NCBI GenBank assembly: GCA_965277775.1
Contig: OZ255843.1
Span: 744,001 to 808,000 of the forward strand
DNA: 64,000 nucleotides
From: G965195345 sp965277775
Lineage (GTDB): Bacteria; Pseudomonadota; Gammaproteobacteria; CAKMZV01
Direction: 5' to 3'
Numbering within the stretch: the first letter of the stretch is position 1; every line of letters begins with the position of its first letter. This document shows, piece after piece, positions 62,451 through 64,000 of this stretch. The translations under genes and the position numbers were made by a program. Below the pieces are notes generated by a model that ran no database searches, was not told the origin of the DNA, and was given only the letters and a program-made list of their open reading frames with translations.

Positions 62451-63374
62451 ATGAAAAAAGCCATTATATTTCCAGGTCAAGGCTCCCAAAGCATCGGCAT
62501 GTTAGATGATTTTGCAAGCCACCACCCACAAGTCAAAGTTGTTTTTGAACAAGCTTCAGATGCCATTCAACAAGACCTCTGGTCGATGACCCAGAACGAT
62601 GAAACCCGACTCAATCAAACCATTTACACCCAGCCTATTCTATTGGCGGCAGGTATTGCTTTTTGGCAAATTTTGGTGGCTGAAAAAGACATTCAAGCCG
62701 ATTTCTTTGCTGGACATTCTTTGGGTGAATACACAGCGCTGACCGCCGCAGGTGTATTCGATTTTTCTGAAGCAATACGGCTGGTGCATTATCGCGGACA
62801 GCTCATGCAAGCAGCGGTTCCCGCTGGTACTGGTTCAATGGTCGCAGTGTTGGGGCTTGATAATGAGACCATTCAACAAGCCTGCGATGAAGCCAGTAAC
62901 GCCAACGAATCGGTCAGCCCTGCCAATTTCAATGCGCCTGGACAAACGGTGATTGCAGGACACAGCCCTGCTGTGGAACGTGCCAGTGTGCGATTGAAAG
63001 AATTGAAAGCACTACGCGTCCTACCTTTGCCTGTCAGCGTGCCATCGCACTGCGTCCTCATGCAAGGGGCTGCTGAACAATTGGCACAGTATTTAGAGGA
63101 AATAAGCATTCATCCCATGCAAACGCCTGTGGTCTCAAATGCTTATTCGACGCTCATGCAGTCATCAGAAGATATTTATAAAACCTTGCCCGAACAACTT
63201 TATAAGCCCGTCCGTTGGGTCGAAAATGTTCAATTACTGGTCGCCCAAGGTGTCACTCAAGTTTATGAATGTGGCCCCAATAATGTGCTAAGTTCCTTAA
63301 ATAGACGGATTGATCGGACGCTCAACACATTGCCCATTAATAGTTGTTCAAGTTTGGATAAAATAACCACATAA
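62451..63374 (+). CDS. fabD: Malonyl-CoA--ACP transacylase
   Basis: FabD loads malonyl groups onto ACP. The 307-residue product has FPGQGSQSIGM at the start, the nucleophile in AGHSLGEYTAL near residue 93, the substrate Arg in HYRGQLMQ, and the catalytic His in VPSHC near residue 200. It lies between fabH (48-base gap) and fabG (19-base gap). Confidence 0.96.
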   Translation: MKKAIIFPGQGSQSIGMLDDFASHHPQVKVVFEQASDAIQQDLWSMTQNDETRLNQTIYTQPILLAAGIAFWQILVAEKDIQADFFAGHSLGEYTALTAAGVFDFSEAIRLVHYRGQLMQAAVPAGTGSMVAVLGLDNETIQQACDEASNANESVSPANFNAPGQTVIAGHSPAVERASVRLKELKALRVLPLPVSVPSHCVLMQGAAEQLAQYLEEISIHPMQTPVVSNAYSTLMQSSEDIYKTLPEQLYKPVRWVENVQLLVAQGVTQVYECGPNNVLSSLNRRIDRTLNTLPINSCSSLDKITT

Positions 63375-63393
63375 AAATTCAAGGAGTTTGACA

Positions 63394-64000
63394 TTGAATA
63401 ACCGTATTGCTTTCATCACAGGTGCCAGTCGTGGAATCGGTGCAGCCACTGCCGAACATTTAAGCACCTTAGGTTACACCGTCATTGGCACCGCCACCAC
63501 AAAACAAGGGGCTGAAGACATCCAATCGCGACTCAGCCAGATCAACCCAGCCGCCAAAGGCTATGAATTAGATATTTGCGATGCTCAGGCGCTTGAGGAT
63601 TGCCTGAAAAAAATTCAAACAGATGTTGGAAAAATGCCCGAAATTTTGATTAATAATGCGGGCATCACCAAAGACAACCTGCTCATTCGTATGAGTGATG
63701 ATGAGTGGGATGCGATTATGGAAACCAACCTAAAATCGGTCTTTAAACTTTCAAAACTTTGCTTAAGGTCAATGATGAAAGCACGATTTGGGCGCATCAT
63801 TTCCATCGTTTCAGTTGTTGGTGCAACTGGGAATGCTGGACAATCAAATTATTCTGCGGCTAAAGCTGCTGTGGGTGGGTTTTCTCGGTCGCTTGCGCGT
63901 GAAGTGGGATCACGGGGCATCACCGTTAATACCATCGCACCAGGCTTTATTGATACAGATATGACTCGGGCACTTGGCGAAGAGCAACGGGCTTTGTTTA
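63394..64000 (+). CDS. fabG: 3-oxoacyl-[acyl-carrier-protein] reductase, 5' part (cut by the right edge)
   Basis: FabG reduces 3-oxoacyl-ACP with NADPH. The 202 visible residues show the Rossmann motif ITGASRGIG at residues 8-16, NNAG near residue 87, and the catalytic Ser, Tyr and Lys (SIVSVVGATGNAG, then NYSAAKAAV). The start is a TTG at 63394 with AAGGAG eight bases before it. About 45 residues are missing at the right edge. In most gammaproteobacteria acpP and fabF would follow, but those lie at 45-47 kb here. Confidence 0.95.
   Translation, partial: MNNRIAFITGASRGIGAATAEHLSTLGYTVIGTATTKQGAEDIQSRLSQINPAAKGYELDICDAQALEDCLKKIQTDVGKMPEILINNAGITKDNLLIRMSDDEWDAIMETNLKSVFKLSKLCLRSMMKARFGRIISIVSVVGATGNAGQSNYSAAKAAVGGFSRSLAREVGSRGITVNTIAPGFIDTDMTRALGEEQRALF

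Noticed and set aside
1..64000. CRISPR array, prophage, insertion sequences
   Set aside because: No regularly spaced repeats, cas genes, phage structural genes or transposases were recognised on either strand.

Overview
This window looks like chromosomal DNA of a gammaproteobacterium. The evidence is the set of housekeeping genes and their order: a RecBCD-type recB, rpmH-rnpA-yidC-mnmE, cmoA, lptE-holA, yceD-rpmF-plsX-fabH-fabD-fabG and acpP-fabF-pabB-mltG-tmk-holB-tatD. The DNA is modestly AT-rich by eye. Coding is dense, with many 1-4 base gene overlaps. Two traits narrow the type of organism: isoprenoid genes of the mevalonate type (a class I HMG-CoA reductase and a type 2 IPP isomerase), and transport and catabolic genes (TAXI-type TRAP, AcuI, acetoacetyl-CoA synthetase, an AlsS-like enzyme with an aldehyde dehydrogenase) that suit an aquatic heterotroph or mixotroph. 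I cannot name the genus.

Region 1 (1-14.7 kb, all +) is DNA repair and core information processing: the 3' part of recB, uvrC, xseB, a class I phosphoribulokinase, rpmH, rnpA, yidC, mnmE, mfd, trxB and aat. Region 2 (14.8-26.5 kb, all -) holds an acuI / metallo-beta-lactamase-fold / acetoacetyl-CoA synthetase / EamA operon, a PDZ lipoprotein with 13 GxDxY repeats in an operon with trmL and a GNAT acetyltransferase, comF, an SRP RNA gene (ffs), cmoA, a second EamA transporter and a small acidic unknown protein. Region 3 (26.5-37.3 kb, all +) has clpB behind a sigma-32-like promoter, an ABC-2 exporter, a homocysteine methyltransferase, and a TAXI receptor / fused TRAP permease / aminotransferase cluster with a terminator-like hairpin between receptor and permease.

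Region 4 (37.3-48.4 kb, all -) has an aldehyde dehydrogenase and acetolactate-synthase-like pair, then tatD-holB-tmk-mltG-pabB-fabF-acpP and ffh. Region 5 (48.4-50.6 kb, +) is the mevalonate-type pair. Region 6 (50.7-57.8 kb) is an accessory island between tRNA-Val(GAC) and tRNA-Leu(CAA). It carries a complete type I restriction-modification system and, on the other strand, a P63C-domain gene preceded by a 54-residue small gene. Region 7 (57.9-64 kb) has lptE-holA (-) and yceD-rpmF-plsX-fabH-fabD-fabG (+), cut by the window end.

Several genes connect across regions. Fatty-acid synthesis genes sit in two blocks pointing away from each other (acpP-fabF leftward, plsX-fabHDG rightward), as if the usual single cluster had been broken by a rearrangement. 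SRP RNA and Ffh are both present. TrmL and MnmE both act on wobble position 34 of tRNAs; tRNA-Leu(CAA), a TrmL substrate in E. coli, is encoded here. Acetoacetyl-CoA synthetase could feed the mevalonate route as well as ketone-body use.

Most of the window is ordinary core genome. The least explained elements are the PDZ/GxDxY-repeat lipoprotein, the small-gene/P63C pair, and the TAXI-aminotransferase and AlsS-ALDH clusters that meet tail to tail.
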